Assembly (NCBI GenBank): GCA_963792705.1
Contig: CAWBXD010000016.1
Coordinates: 186,001-250,000, forward strand
DNA length: 64,000 nt
Direction of reading: 5' to 3'
From: JBBQVS01 sp963792705
Lineage (GTDB): Bacteria; Chloroflexota; Ktedonobacteria; Ktedonobacterales; Ktedonobacteraceae
The notes under the pieces were generated by a model. It had not been told where the DNA came from. It did no database searches and was given only the letters and a program-made list of their open reading frames with translations. Numbering within the stretch: the first letter of the stretch is position 1; each line of letters begins with the position of its first letter. Position numbers and translations under genes: made by a program. Shown here piece after piece: positions 26,310 through 37,400 of this stretch.

Positions 26310-27476
26310 TTGTCTACTGTCACAAACACTTCTCACATTCAACGTATTCGCCAGGAAATGCCTGCTGCAACATCGCGTATTTACCTCAACAATGGTACGT
26401 TTGGTCCAATACCAACACCTGCTGTACAAGCAATGCAGGAGCGCATACAGTTTGAATTACAGAATGGACGCCTGGGTACGGAAGCGTTCGAGCGAATGAA
26501 ATCGGTCTATGATGAGGCGCGAACTGCTGTTGCTCGCTTGCTCAACGCTGACGTGCAAGAAATCGCGCTCACCGATAATACTGGCGAAGGTATGAATATT
26601 GTAAGCTATGGTATCAACTGGCGTGAGGGCGACGAGGTCATTACAACCAATCACGAACACATCAGTGCGCTTGCTCCACTGTATCAGCTTCGCGACCGCT
26701 ACGGAATTGTCATTCACGTTGCCGATCTTGGTCCATTAGCAGACCGTCCCGCACTTGAAGTAATCGAGCCACTTGTAACGGCACGCACAAGGATGATTTC
26801 GCTTTCACACGTTACCTGGACCACGGGTGTAGTGCTTGATATCGCGGCAGTTAATCGCTTTGCACATGAACGCGGTATTCCAGTACTGGTAGATGGCGCG
26901 CAGTCGGCAGGAGACATTCCTATTGATGTGAAAGCTCTGAACGTTGATTTCTATGCTATCCCCATGCAGAAATGGCTCTGTGGACCAGATGGAACGGGTG
27001 CGCTTTATGTTAATCGAACATCACAGCATTATATCACTTCGACATACGTTGGCTATTGGTCCGTCAAACATGAACCAGGGATAGAGTGGGAGTTAGAGGA
27101 TTTTGCACAACGTTTCGAGCTTGGTGGACGCCAGACAGCCGCTCTTGCTGGTCAAGCAGCAGTGCTTCATTGGATGGAAGAGACTGTTGGCTATGAATGG
27201 CTGTTTGAGCGCATTAAAGCACTCAGCATCTATGCATACAACGAATTTAAACATGTTCCAAAGATTAAGATGCTTACTCCACAAGCGGGTACAAGTGGAC
27301 TGCTAGGATTTACACTGGGGGACCTTGATGTGACAGAAGTGGTGCAGAAACTACATGATGAGCACAACATCTACATCCGCAATATTCCGTCAACCAACTC
27401 GCTACGTGTCTCAACTGGCTTCTACAATACAGAGGAAGAGCTAGATACGCTTGTACAAGCGTTAGCAAAAATGTAA
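26310..27476 (+). CDS. Class V aminotransferase (cysteine desulfurase / isopenicillin-N epimerase-like)
   Basis: PLP enzyme of 388 residues. N-terminal IYLNNGTFGPIPTPAV is the family's usual opening; TNHEHISALAPL, the Asp-containing VDGAQSAGDIPIDV and the lysine region YAIPMQKWLCGPDGTGALYV (Schiff-base Lys) follow. The Cys loop diagnostic of true IscS is not evident near the C-terminus, so an isc-type desulfurase is unlikely; an epimerase, lyase or selenocysteine-lyase-like activity is possible. The start codon is TTG at 26310, supported by AAGGAG seven bases upstream. A long hairpin follows the stop. Confidence 0.88.
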   Translation: MSTVTNTSHIQRIRQEMPAATSRIYLNNGTFGPIPTPAVQAMQERIQFELQNGRLGTEAFERMKSVYDEARTAVARLLNADVQEIALTDNTGEGMNIVSYGINWREGDEVITTNHEHISALAPLYQLRDRYGIVIHVADLGPLADRPALEVIEPLVTARTRMISLSHVTWTTGVVLDIAAVNRFAHERGIPVLVDGAQSAGDIPIDVKALNVDFYAIPMQKWLCGPDGTGALYVNRTSQHYITSTYVGYWSVKHEPGIEWELEDFAQRFELGGRQTAALAGQAAVLHWMEETVGYEWLFERIKALSIYAYNEFKHVPKIKMLTPQAGTSGLLGFTLGDLDVTEVVQKLHDEHNIYIRNIPSTNSLRVSTGFYNTEEELDTLVQALAKM

Positions 27477-27482
27477 CCTCTA

Positions 27483-27540
27483 TCCTTTGATAGTGGATGT
27501 GTCGAGGAGGTAGCTCTTTGACACATCCACTATCAAGGGA
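27483..27540. terminator. 21-bp hairpin between the aminotransferase and 5S rRNA genes
   Basis: Arms 27483-27503 and 27520-27540 pair over 21 bases with a single G-T wobble and a 16-base loop. It starts six bases after the aminotransferase stop and faces the 3' end of the convergent 5S gene, so it can act for either. Confidence 0.7.
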
Positions 27541-27541
27541 T

Positions 27542-27562
27542 AAAACAAAACCACCTGAGTGG
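27542..27562 (-). terminator. Terminator of the 5S rRNA gene
   Basis: On the minus strand a small hairpin CCACTCAGGTGG (27562-27551) is followed directly by TTTTGTTTTA. It lies just after the 3' end of the 5S gene. The stem is short (4 bp) but the T-run is good. Confidence 0.6.
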
Positions 27563-27565
27563 GCG

Positions 27566-27691
<126 letters not shown>

Positions 27692-27724
27692 TGCACATGC
27701 AGGTGGTTTCTCTTGACATGGTGT

Positions 27725-27753
27725 ATACTACCATACTCTTTGCGACTTGTCAA
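27725..27753 (-). promoter_or_regulatory. Promoter of the solitary 5S rRNA gene
   Basis: TTGACA (27753-27748), exactly 17 bases, TAGTAT (27730-27725) on the minus strand. The transcript would start near 27718. The leader includes the palindrome CACCTGCATGTGCAGGTG (27707-27690), part of which overlaps the 5' end of helix I and may be a processing signal. Confidence 0.8.
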
Positions 27754-27789
27754 CACTTTTTCCTCGAATATTTTACAAAACGTATTTTG

Positions 27790-30700
27790 CTAACGATCTC
27801 CCACAATCACTGCCTCCTCAATTCGCATAGAAAGTAAACGAGAGACGCTTTCTCGCATCGAGACACCGTAAAGAACTTGCGCCGCTGTCATGGTGACACG
27901 GTTGTGGGTAATCATGATAAATTGTGTGCGTTGCGCTAACCGTTTTAAGATATCGCAAAAGCGCGTAACATTTGATTCGTCAAGGGCAGCATCAACCTCG
28001 TCAAGCAGACAAAAGGGTGGAGGATTAATTTCTAGCAGGGCGAACAAGAGCGCGGCTGACACAAGAGCGCGTTCTCCACCTGAAAGCAGAGAAAGGTCTT
28101 GTACCTTCTTCCCTGGTGGCTGCACGATTACATCAACCCCTGCTGGCATCCCTGATGATACAGGGTGATCCTCTTCGTCGGATTTAGCGGAGACGAGTTC
28201 AAGACGCGCGGTACCTCCATTGAAAAGTGTGGTGAAATGTTCGCGAAACCGTGCATTGATGGCCTGAAAGGTGATCTCGAATTGCCGTGCCATCGTGACA
28301 TCAAGTTGGCTAATAATTGCGTGTAGTTGTAATGCTGCTTGCTCCATATCAGCGATTTGAGTAGAAAGAAACTCAAAACGTGTACGTGTCTCTTCGTAGA
28401 GTTGGGGAGCATTGCTATCGTAACCCCCCATTGCTTTGAGACGACTCCGTAGCGCATCTACACGCCGCCTTAGTTTACGTAGTTGCGCCTCTTCCTCCTC
28501 CGAAAGCACACTCTTTTCAGTAACGGCACTATCTTCATTTTGAGAGGTTGTAGCGGTATGGGACTCATATAAACGTATATCTTGTGGATCATCAATGCCC
28601 ATCTCTTCATGAAGTTGCTCTAACAATGTTGTAGCAGCATCACCTGCGCGCTGACTTTCGAGCAATGCACGTCGATAAAGCGTTTCTTGCTCGGTCATAC
28701 GTTGCTGTACTTGCACCCGTTGTTGCTCTGACGTTGCAATCTGCTGGTCAATCTGTGCTAACTCAGCTTCTACCACTTTCAATGCGTCATTCAAGGTATG
28801 AGTCTGTACGTGTGCTTTTTCTAGCTCAAGACGTTGAAGGGTGATTGTTTCCTGCAGTACCTGTTGTCGCTGCTCAGCGTCTTTACGACGAGTGACCTGT
28901 TGCTCGACCATACTCTTGAGTTCCTGTGCTTGAGTGCGTTGTACAGTCAGTTGTTGTTGTAGTGCTTTGGCTTCTTGACGCTTTACTGCAACATTTGTAC
29001 GTACACGTCCAACTTCATCTTGTTGACGCCGATAGGTGATAGCACGCTCTTCCATCTCATAATGCAATTCTTCAGCCCTGCCAGCCAATTCACGTTGTGA
29101 CTTTTCATGTGCTTTAACCCGTTCATGCGCGGCCACGACTTCTTGTTCTAGCCCCGCAACTTCTGAGGCAAGCTGTTGCTCGACGGATGCGGCAAGTTGT
29201 ATTTCTGTGTTCGTGCGCTCCAATTCTCGCTGTGATGTCGTTACGATTTTGTTCAGCTCATTGATACGACTTATGAGCTTTTGGAGTTCTTTGTCTACCG
29301 CATTTTGCTCGATACGTCGGCCTTCTTGTGCGCGTTGCACATCACTCAGCATGCCATTGATCTGGTCGATACGTGTTTTCTGCTGTTCTATATGTTGTGG
29401 AAGTTCGTGTAGTTCTCGTTCATGAGCAAGCAAGCCTTGCTGACCAGTATCTTTTCCTCCACTCGTAAGCCATCCATCGACATGAAGCATTTCACCTTGC
29501 AATGTCACTATCGAGGTAAACGGTAGATCGCTTCCTGACGAGAGGCTCAGAGGTAAGGCCCAAGCGAGGAGTGTTTGCGCGGCATCCAGAGTATGAGCGA
29601 TGACGACACCACGTAGTATTCTGTGGAAGAGTGCGGTGTATTGGGTCTCACAACGAATATGACGCCATGCGAAACCGATGATAGCATCACGTAGAGTGGG
29701 TTGTTCTGCTAAAAAGCGTTGTAGTACCGTCTCTTCTTCCTGTCCTTGCAGGTCAAGTATTGCGGCATCACTATCGTCATCGTCTCTGTCTAGCCATACA
29801 ACCATTGCTTTGCCCGAACCTTGTAAAAACGCAAGGGCGTGGTATGCATTGTCCAACTGTTGCACAACTACGGCTTGCATATAGGGACCAAACGCAGTCT
29901 CTAAGGCTACTTCCATACCAGATGGGGCAATACCAAGTTGAGGGACAGGACCAATCAAGCCCGTTATTTTTCCTATGGGAGCACGTAAAAGACTACGAAC
30001 GCCATCGCTGTACCCACTCAAACTCTGACGCCAGTTTTTTAGCATGTTCAGACGATCAGTCACGATGCGCTTCTGGCGTTCTGCTTCGGCAAGCGTTGCT
30101 TTGAGCCGTTCCACTTCCTGTTGTGCATCTGAAATAGCGTGTGCCAGAACCTGTTTCTGCTGCATAACCTGTTGCTCTTCGTTACGTACAGTGCTCAAAC
30201 TGGCGCGCTCTTCTACAAGACGCATTTCGATGGTACGTAACGACTGTTGTGCCTGAGCAATGACATCTCGTCGAGAGGCAAGAGTACGATTACGCTCGCC
30301 AAGTTGCTTCTGTAGACGGCCTAAATCTGTTTGACTAGACCCTAAGCGAGCTTGTATCTGAATCAGATCATTTTGTGCAGTCCGTAAGCGGCGTTCGTCT
30401 ATCTCATATTCTTTTTGCGCCTTTGAGACCTGCACTTCTAGGGTCGCCAGCAACGCCAATTCGTTGTCCACTGTCTCGTCAGCAGTGTCACACTGCTCTT
30501 CGAGGTCAATTACGTGCTTTTGTAGCGCAATTACACGCTCCCGTAGACGCCGCTCTTCTTGCTGGATATCTGCACGTTGTTGCTCTAAGCTCACAACCCG
30601 TTCCTGGCTGATAGCAAGGTCGCGTTCGCTCTTCTGCATACTGCTAGTAGCCTCGTTATAGGACTGACGCACAGTAGTGATACGAGATTGTGTCTGTTGA

Positions 30701-31528
30701 CGTTTGGCACGTTGTGTATTGCCTTGCTCTTGCAGCTCGTGAATAGATTGTTCTAGTTGGCGTACATGCATAGATTGCTCTTGCTCTGCTTGTTCTGCAC
30801 GCTCTTTTACTGAACGTAAGCGACGCCATTGTAAGGCGTACCAAGTAGAAAGTACTTCCTGTAACTCGTTATTCAATTGAGTATATTCAACGGCTCGCCG
30901 TGCTTGTTCAGCAAGAGGGGCAAGACGTGGTTCAATCTCGTTGACGATATCGCGTAGGCGTTCGAGATTTTGTGCTGTCTGGCGCAGACGGTTTTCGGCA
31001 TCAGCGCGCTGCACTTGAAAGGGGCGAATACCTGCCGCATCTTCAAACAAGCTACGGCGCTCTTCGGCTCGCAAGCTAAGGGCGGCATCAATCGAGCCTT
31101 GCCCAACGACTGTATAAGAATCGTGACCGATGCGAGCCTGCGCAGAGTAGGAGCAAAACATCCTTGAGACGAACTTTTTGCTTATTAATGAGATATTCGT
31201 TTTCACCGGAACGGAAACTTCGGCGTGTAACAGTGATTTCGCTGTAGTCGGAGGGAACCCAACCGGTACTATTGTCGAGTGTGAGCGAGACTTCTGCCAT
31301 ACCTAATGCAGCGCGACCACTCGCACCAGCAAATATAATATCGTCGCTTTTCTTGCCGCGCAGTTGCCGCATGCTTTGCTCGCCGAGTACCCAGCGCATT
31401 GAGTCCGCGACATTCGATTTTCCTGCACCATTAGGTCCAATTACTGCCGTGATACCTGGACTAAACTCAAGAAGTGTACGATTGGCAAAGCTTTTGAAGC
31501 CTAACATTTCTAGCCGTTTAAGATACAC
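27790..31528 (-). CDS. smc: Chromosome segregation ATPase SMC, frame broken once near 31147
   Basis: Structural maintenance of chromosomes protein, about 1245 residues when joined. The N-terminal part from ATG 31528 has Walker A in GPNGAGKSNVADSMRW and continues to LINKQKVRLKDVLLL. The frame then shifts: the next frame continues SAQARIGHDSYTVVGQG and LRAEERRSLFEDAAGI, the conserved SMC segment. Long coiled coils flank the hinge (about residues 530-680), and the C-terminal head has the signature LSGGERALVSAALLFALL and Walker B FCLLDEVDAALDE. One extra C at about 31147 explains the break. Because SMC is normally important, a sequencing error, a tolerated mutation or frameshifting must be considered. 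Confidence 0.9.
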
Positions 31529-31712
31529 AGGACGACGTATCCTTCCTGATATGTTAGAATTTTTACCGATAATACCATAGTGGTGTACTTGCGTCGAGTA
31601 TGTTCGTTGTACGAGTAGGCGAATGTAATATGGAAGATATCAAGTATAGCATACAGTAGTGTTTCTGCATTATTCGTGGGGGCACATAACACAAGAGGAG
31701 CAAGACTTATTT

Positions 31713-32600
31713 ATGCAGCAGCGTTCACCAGCATTTTTAGCATTGATTGCCCTTGGAGCAATTCTTCTAGTGGCAGGAATTGTTTATGGTCTTGGCTCAC
31801 GCCAGGTACAGTATAAGAGCGTGCCTCAAGGTAGTATCGCACACTACCTTTCAGCCGATGGTACAGGCTATTTACAGATGGAGGGCAACTCATCACTTTA
31901 CATCGTCCATCAAGATAACTTTAGTCCCAAACTACCAACGTTTGCTGATAGCGATACCGTTTCCTTTACATATGATCCCGCAGAAACAACAGCTATTGAT
32001 GTGAAATCAACACTTGGAACACACCTTGCAGGAAACGCTGCAAAGGTCGTAGCTATTACCTCAAGTGATACTACTGGTCAAAAAACGTACACAACGCCCG
32101 AATATACGAGTGATCCACAAGGCTATGATCACAATCAATGGCCGCTTGGCCTCGGTTTGCTAGCCCTTGGTCTGCTTTGTATTGGCGGCTCGTTTTTCCT
32201 GCCCAAGAAAAAAGTGCAGGCTGCGGTTGCACCCTCTTTCGCAAGCACTCCGATGCCAATGCAACCACCATTTCCACAAACGCAAGTGGGAACGATGCCC
32301 TATGGACAACAACCACAGCCGACATTTCCAACACAATATCCAACAACGCCCAATTTTCAACCACAGACACCAGCAGGAGGATTTAAGCCACCATTTCCAG
32401 CTTATCCACAACAACAACCCAATCCTTTCGGACCACCTCAGCAACCCACCAACCCATTTGGGCAACAGCCACAACAACCTAATCCTTTCGGACAGCCACA
32501 ACAACAACCTAATCCCGCAGAACAGGTTCAGCCGCAACCACCACGTCCATCACAAGGGCAATTTTTGAGGCCGAATCCTTTTCAGCCACCTCAACAATAG
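31713..32600 (+). CDS. Two-helix membrane protein with Pro/Gln-rich C-terminal tail
   Basis: Protein of 295 residues, not recognised. An N-terminal transmembrane helix (FLALIALGAILLVAGIVYGL, residues 6-25) is followed by an outside domain of about 120 residues with a possible beta fold (VPQGSIAHYLSADGTGYLQ), a second helix (PLGLGLLALGLLCIGGSFFL), a short KKK stop-transfer and then a cytoplasmic low-complexity tail dominated by PQQPNPFGQ-type repeats. Such tails are common on Ktedonobacteria membrane proteins, as in the kinase at 9178. I start at ATG 31713; AGAGGAG lies 12 bases before it, a little far. A 21-bp hairpin follows the stop. Confidence 0.75.
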   Translation: MQQRSPAFLALIALGAILLVAGIVYGLGSRQVQYKSVPQGSIAHYLSADGTGYLQMEGNSSLYIVHQDNFSPKLPTFADSDTVSFTYDPAETTAIDVKSTLGTHLAGNAAKVVAITSSDTTGQKTYTTPEYTSDPQGYDHNQWPLGLGLLALGLLCIGGSFFLPKKKVQAAVAPSFASTPMPMQPPFPQTQVGTMPYGQQPQPTFPTQYPTTPNFQPQTPAGGFKPPFPAYPQQQPNPFGPPQQPTNPFGQQPQQPNPFGQPQQQPNPAEQVQPQPPRPSQGQFLRPNPFQPPQQ

Positions 32601-32618
32601 AAGACTTTTTATTGGCAT

Positions 32619-32666
32619 GTAGAGTATTGTTATCAGGATATATAAATCCTGATAACAATACTCTAC
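32619..32666. terminator. 21-bp perfect hairpin with following T-rich run
   Basis: Arms 32619-32639 and 32646-32666 are exact reverse complements with a six-base loop. The downstream sequence TGTTTCTTTTTT provides a T-run, so this one looks like a true intrinsic terminator for the plus-strand membrane protein gene. Confidence 0.85.
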
Positions 32667-32832
32667 TGTTTCTTTTTTCTTACGCATGTCGTATAAATAG
32701 TATCAACGTCTGATAGCTTCTTTTATGTTTCTCTTTTTTCCCACATTAATAAAGATTAAACTCACTTTAAACAGCCGTCACTACGTTGCATAACGTTGTA
32801 ATTTATTTACAAAGATATCGGGACACATAGAC

Positions 32833-34131
32833 ATGGTATGGCAAGTTGTGCATATGGTAGTGGCGAGTCTTTTGCTTGTGACTGTTCTCGCGCTCGTTAT
32901 TCTGAGACCGCGTGGCTTAGATTTTGCCTGGTCGGCGGGTATTGGAGCTGTTGTAGCAATCGTACTCGGATTACTGCCACTGGTAAGCCTTATAACTATC
33001 TTTAAGGATACGTGGGATGCGACGATCACATTAATCTCCCTGTTCTTGCTTTCTCAAACGCTTGATAGCAATGGCTTTTTCAGTTGGGCGGCACTCTTTC
33101 TCGCTCGTTTCGCGCGCGGCTCTGGCTGGCGTCTTTATGGATTAACACTTTTGCTAACGCTAGCAGTTGTAGCACTCCTGGCAAATGATGGGGCAGTATT
33201 GATGCTAACGCCTATATTTGCTCAACTTTTGAAAAAGATTTACCCAAAGGAGTCCTCGCGTCTACCATACCTTTTTGCGGTTGGTCTCTTTGCTGATGCG
33301 ATGAGTATCATCTTTATTCCTAGTAACCTGACGAACATTATTATTGCCGATGCCAACCAGTTGAATTTCTTGCGCTTTGCCGAGTGGATGGTGCTACCTA
33401 CGCTTGCGGCATTTCTTGTCGGAGGCGGCAGCTTCGCGGTCAGGTTTCGTAAGCAGATGCGTGTCTCCTATGATGTAACAGTATTAGCAGAACCAAAGAG
33501 TGTTATTCTTGACCGTGCCGTTTTCTGGATAGGTTGGGGAGCATTGGGACTACTGGCGGTAGGATATATTATTGGAAGTGAACTTCATCTACCTTTTTCT
33601 CTTATCTCAGGACCTATTACGGTTGCGATGTTGCTTATAACTCAAATTCGCGGCCTAAGCTCGACAAAGAAGATGTTGCTCAAAGCACCGTGGAATATTC
33701 TTATCTATGCACTCGGAATGTTTGTGGTCATCACTGCCGCGTATAACACGGGGATTTTATCGTTTTTGACACATCCACTCATAGCATATGTTCGTGGTGG
33801 TTCGTTGGGTGCGCTCTACGCCGGGAGCATCGTTGCATTTTTATCTGCCGCAGTAAACAATCTTCCTGCAACACTTATTGGTGTACTCGTGTTGCGCTCT
33901 ACCAAGCAGATCAGTCAAATCGCTATTTACGCTCTTGTTATCGGCGTAAATATTGGTCCTAAGTTTACTCCCTTTGGCTCATTAGCAACTCTATTATGGT
34001 TGCGTATTCTTAAAGATCATAGTATTACTATTTCATGGGGTACATATATACGTGAAAATTGGTGGGTAGTGCTGCTAACGCTAGGAGCAGCCTTTGGTGG
34101 GCTTTTGGTCACAAGTTTGTTCCTCACTTAA
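32833..34131 (+). CDS. ArsB/NhaD-type ion transporter (arsenite efflux-like)
   Basis: Polytopic membrane protein of 432 residues with about ten to twelve helices, of the ion transporter superfamily containing ArsB and SLC13/NhaD. Family marks include LISLFLLSQTLDSNGFFSWA, LLANDGAVLMLTPIF and FIPSNLTNIIIAD; the second half repeats the fold with AAVNNLPATLIGVLVL and GVNIGPKFTPFGSLATLLW. These match arsenical pump membrane proteins best. No arsR, arsA or arsC is near, so arsenite as substrate is a family-level guess; an anion or Na+/H+ role is possible. Confidence 0.85.
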   Translation: MVWQVVHMVVASLLLVTVLALVILRPRGLDFAWSAGIGAVVAIVLGLLPLVSLITIFKDTWDATITLISLFLLSQTLDSNGFFSWAALFLARFARGSGWRLYGLTLLLTLAVVALLANDGAVLMLTPIFAQLLKKIYPKESSRLPYLFAVGLFADAMSIIFIPSNLTNIIIADANQLNFLRFAEWMVLPTLAAFLVGGGSFAVRFRKQMRVSYDVTVLAEPKSVILDRAVFWIGWGALGLLAVGYIIGSELHLPFSLISGPITVAMLLITQIRGLSSTKKMLLKAPWNILIYALGMFVVITAAYNTGILSFLTHPLIAYVRGGSLGALYAGSIVAFLSAAVNNLPATLIGVLVLRSTKQISQIAIYALVIGVNIGPKFTPFGSLATLLWLRILKDHSITISWGTYIRENWWVVLLTLGAAFGGLLVTSLFLT

Positions 34132-34170
34132 TGTATTTTAGTGAGCAAGGGCACCCACAAAGGGGAAGCC

Positions 34171-34364
34171 TGTAGGGACCAATTCATCGCGTCCGGGGTG
34201 GAGAGGGGCAACGTGTCGGCAACGATTCTCTGCGGCAACGTGTGCCCCGCCCCTGGGCGCGATGATGCTCTTTAACACAAGAGGACGGATCTCTGTAGGG
34301 ACCGATTGATCGCGTCCTCGTAACAATCCACCGCCAACGAGGACGCGATCAATCGGTCCCTACA
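34171..34364. repeat. Block of two REP-like palindromic repeats
   Basis: A perfect 28-bp inverted repeat (34294-34321 and 34337-34364, 15-base loop) has arms reading TGTAGGGACCGATTGATCGC and on. A second, diverged copy starts at 34171 with TGTAGGGACCAATTCATCGC and can pair imperfectly with GGGCGCGATGATG near 34255-34268. The repeat of one core sequence in two neighbouring palindromes marks a dispersed extragenic element rather than a plain terminator. It lies between the transporter and the beta-CASP gene, downstream of both. No reading frame of note is inside. Confidence 0.8.
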
Positions 34365-34449
34365 ACAGATGTATCCGCATTATTTTATCAACCAGCATCA
34401 TAGGTCCCTACCAGACCTCCTATACACGAACGGACTTGGTGATACTATC

Positions 34450-37400
34450 CTATGCATTTACTGTTACCAAGAGTTCAAGACGCCAGCCGGTTTCGTCGAT
34501 AAAGTGCTCTAGTACACCCTCTAGTTCGCTACGACTCATACTGCCTGTGCAGGTGAGGTGTAGCGTTTTTGTTTCTTGACGGAGCGATTTGCTGACAATG
34601 GCAATGTTTTCAGGAAGAAGACGATGTGCGACTTCTATGAGTGCTTTTTGGTTAGCGTTGGGGTGCAGGTCCACATGCCAGCCTGTCTGCTCCTCAAGTT
34701 TGAGAAATTGCTGGGCATAGCGTTTACGAGCGGCATCGGGGAAATGGAAATGGAGCCAGATAACTTTGCGCGTTGTGTCTACGCCAACGCGGTAGAAATC
34801 GGTAGCATCACTAAATAAGGCGGTTGCGATAGCCATTGCTTCACCCTGTGAAACTACGTTAGAAGCGTGTTCTTGTGCGAGGAGAAGGATTTCGAGTTGC
34901 CAACCAGTTTCCTCCTCGAAGCGTTGTTTTGCCGCCTCTATTTCTTCTGGACTGCTTGCACCTGAGCACGTGACGCTTACAATACGCTGACTGAGGTACA
35001 TCGAGGGCGTATTCGTGCTGGTCAATCCCTCTGGTAAAACTTGCAGCACCGTGTTAGCAAGTGCCTCCTGATTGACATTTGGATAGAGGCGCACAGTCCA
35101 ACCAGTCTTTGCTTCTATCTGAGTAAAAAGGTCGGTATAACGTGTTTGTGCTATATCGGGAAAATGGAAGCGAGGAATCAAAATGGCATTGTTTACATCG
35201 GCACCCGTTTTGTAATAGCCTGGTAGTTTGCTGAACTCGTGTTGAGCGACTTGAAGGGCTAGCTGCTGATTGTAGCGTTTCTTCGGCGCAACTTTTTGCG
35301 TTAAGGTAGTAGGTACTGATGTTTCGTTCGAGGGTGACGGTGAGCTAACTTCAGTCGGTGTTGTTGATTTAGCGATGATGTCGCCTACAAGTTGTAATGT
35401 CCAACCTGTTTTTTCATGAAAGCGTTCTTGTGCTTCTGTCACGGCTTCTTGCGTTACCTGTCCTACACCTGTTAGTTGAATAGTGCGATGTTCCGGGTAA
35501 AGCGAGGATGCACCATGTGTCGATAGCCCCTGCGGTAAGAGTTTACGAGCCATTGCGGTGAGCATGCCTTGATGGGCGTTGGGCGCAATCGTAATCATGA
35601 TACCTGCTTCTTCCGCAGCGTCTTCTAAGGCGTCTTTGTATTGCGGCCATGCGACATCAGGAAAATGAAATGCGAGTGTCACATCACCTGTTTCAGGATC
35701 AACACTTCGTTTATACAAGTCTGAGGGAGAGCCGATGTGACGTTCAATAAGAGTAAGAATGGCGTGTTGATCGGGCCGAGTCTGCTCCTCTGGCTCTTGC
35801 AGTGCCTCTCGCCATTCAGGTGCGAGGCAGTAAAGGGCGGTTCCTTCGCCTTCCATGAAGGTCATCTTAGGCATGAAAAGGCGCGGATATTTATGCAGTA
35901 CCTTTGCGACCGCAAGTCGCTCTTCCAATGACTGCGCGGAGACGCCTGCCATCTCACACATCTCACCAAGCGTATAGGAGGCTCCCTCCCGACAGCTACG
36001 TGCCATTGCATGAGGTGAGATGGTTCTGCGTATACGCCGCGCACTACGCACCAGTTCTTCTAGCAAAACTCCATGAGGAATATCTTCCTGCCCTTGTGGA
36101 ACAGGTCCAAGAAGATCAAGTAGAGCCGAGAGAGGATAGCGTGTACGTTCGGAAGACACACTTTTGGGGAAGGAGACACGAACGGAGGCGACTGGTTCAA
36201 CGGCGCGGCAGAGGACGGGCTTTGTACTCTCAAAGCTTACCTGTAGCAAGAATATTTGTCCAACGATATCGGTGATAAAATCTTGCGGCGTCTCTTCTTG
36301 TTGTCCACGAACACGATACGCCTCCGCGAGGGCATTTTGGCGCACAAAGTATTTTTGCTCGTAGTCTTCGGCAAGGACATACATGATATCGCTTGTTAAG
36401 CTTTCCAGCACCTCTTCATCTTGTGCATCCTGTACTATTTGCCCGTACCAGACCAGAGCAAGTTCGCGTGCGGTAACAATACGCAACGAGGGAACGTGTG
36501 TCACGGCTTGCCATAACTCTTCGACATATTTCCACTCAAATGTTCTTCCGTTACTAATACCAATGGGAAGTTTCGAGAGTGAAACGGCCTCAGTTGCAGA
36601 TGTTTTTGACGAGGAACGCTTACCGTGTTGTACGGCGATGGTTGAGCCATTGGAAGGCAAAAGCACTTCGGTATCGGTCAATCTGCTACGGAGCGCGAGA
36701 CGCGCATCTTCATCACCATGTACCAACGCGACCTGTTTGGGATGAACGGAGGCAGCAAATGATGCTAATTCGCCACCATCAGCGTGTGCGGACAGGCTGT
36801 ATTTCGCGACCTGACATTGGACTTGCAGGGATGAGCCGTTTAACTCCAACGTATTTTTCTTTTGTTCGGCGAGGTCAAGCAACTTTCGGCCTGGTGCCTC
36901 TTCATCTTGATAACCTGTAATCAGGATGGATGCATTAGGGTTTGAGACGAGACGCTCAGCAAACCAAACGCTCGGTCCACCCGTGAGCATACCCGAACTT
37001 GAGACAATACAGGCAGGGCTGCCAGCGAGAATACGCTCTCGATCACGCTCATCACGCACAAACGAGACATTTGGTCCTGTGAAGGGTGCGTACCCCTTAC
37101 GGATCTGACGCTGTAGAGTGGGCGTGAGTGCTTCCGGTAAGAGCAAATACGTTGAGCAGACACGGCGTACCAGTCCATCAACATAGATGGGGAATTGTGG
37201 AATTTGCCCCTTGTCCTGAGCGGACTGCAATAATAGCACGAGTTCTTGTCCACGACCAAGACCAAAGCATGGAATGAGGACATGTCCACCACGAGCAAGA
37301 CCATCGGCTACCGCTTGTGCAAGGCGTTGCTCCTCGCCCTGTCGATTGGGATGTAAACGAGCACCATAGGTTGACTCTAAGACAAGCAGATCGCAGCTTT

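Noticed and set aside
31088..31206. Programmed ribosomal frameshift in smc
   Set aside because: No slippery heptamer, in-frame stop context or stimulatory structure was evident at 31147; SMC is not known to use frameshifting. An error or mutation is simpler.
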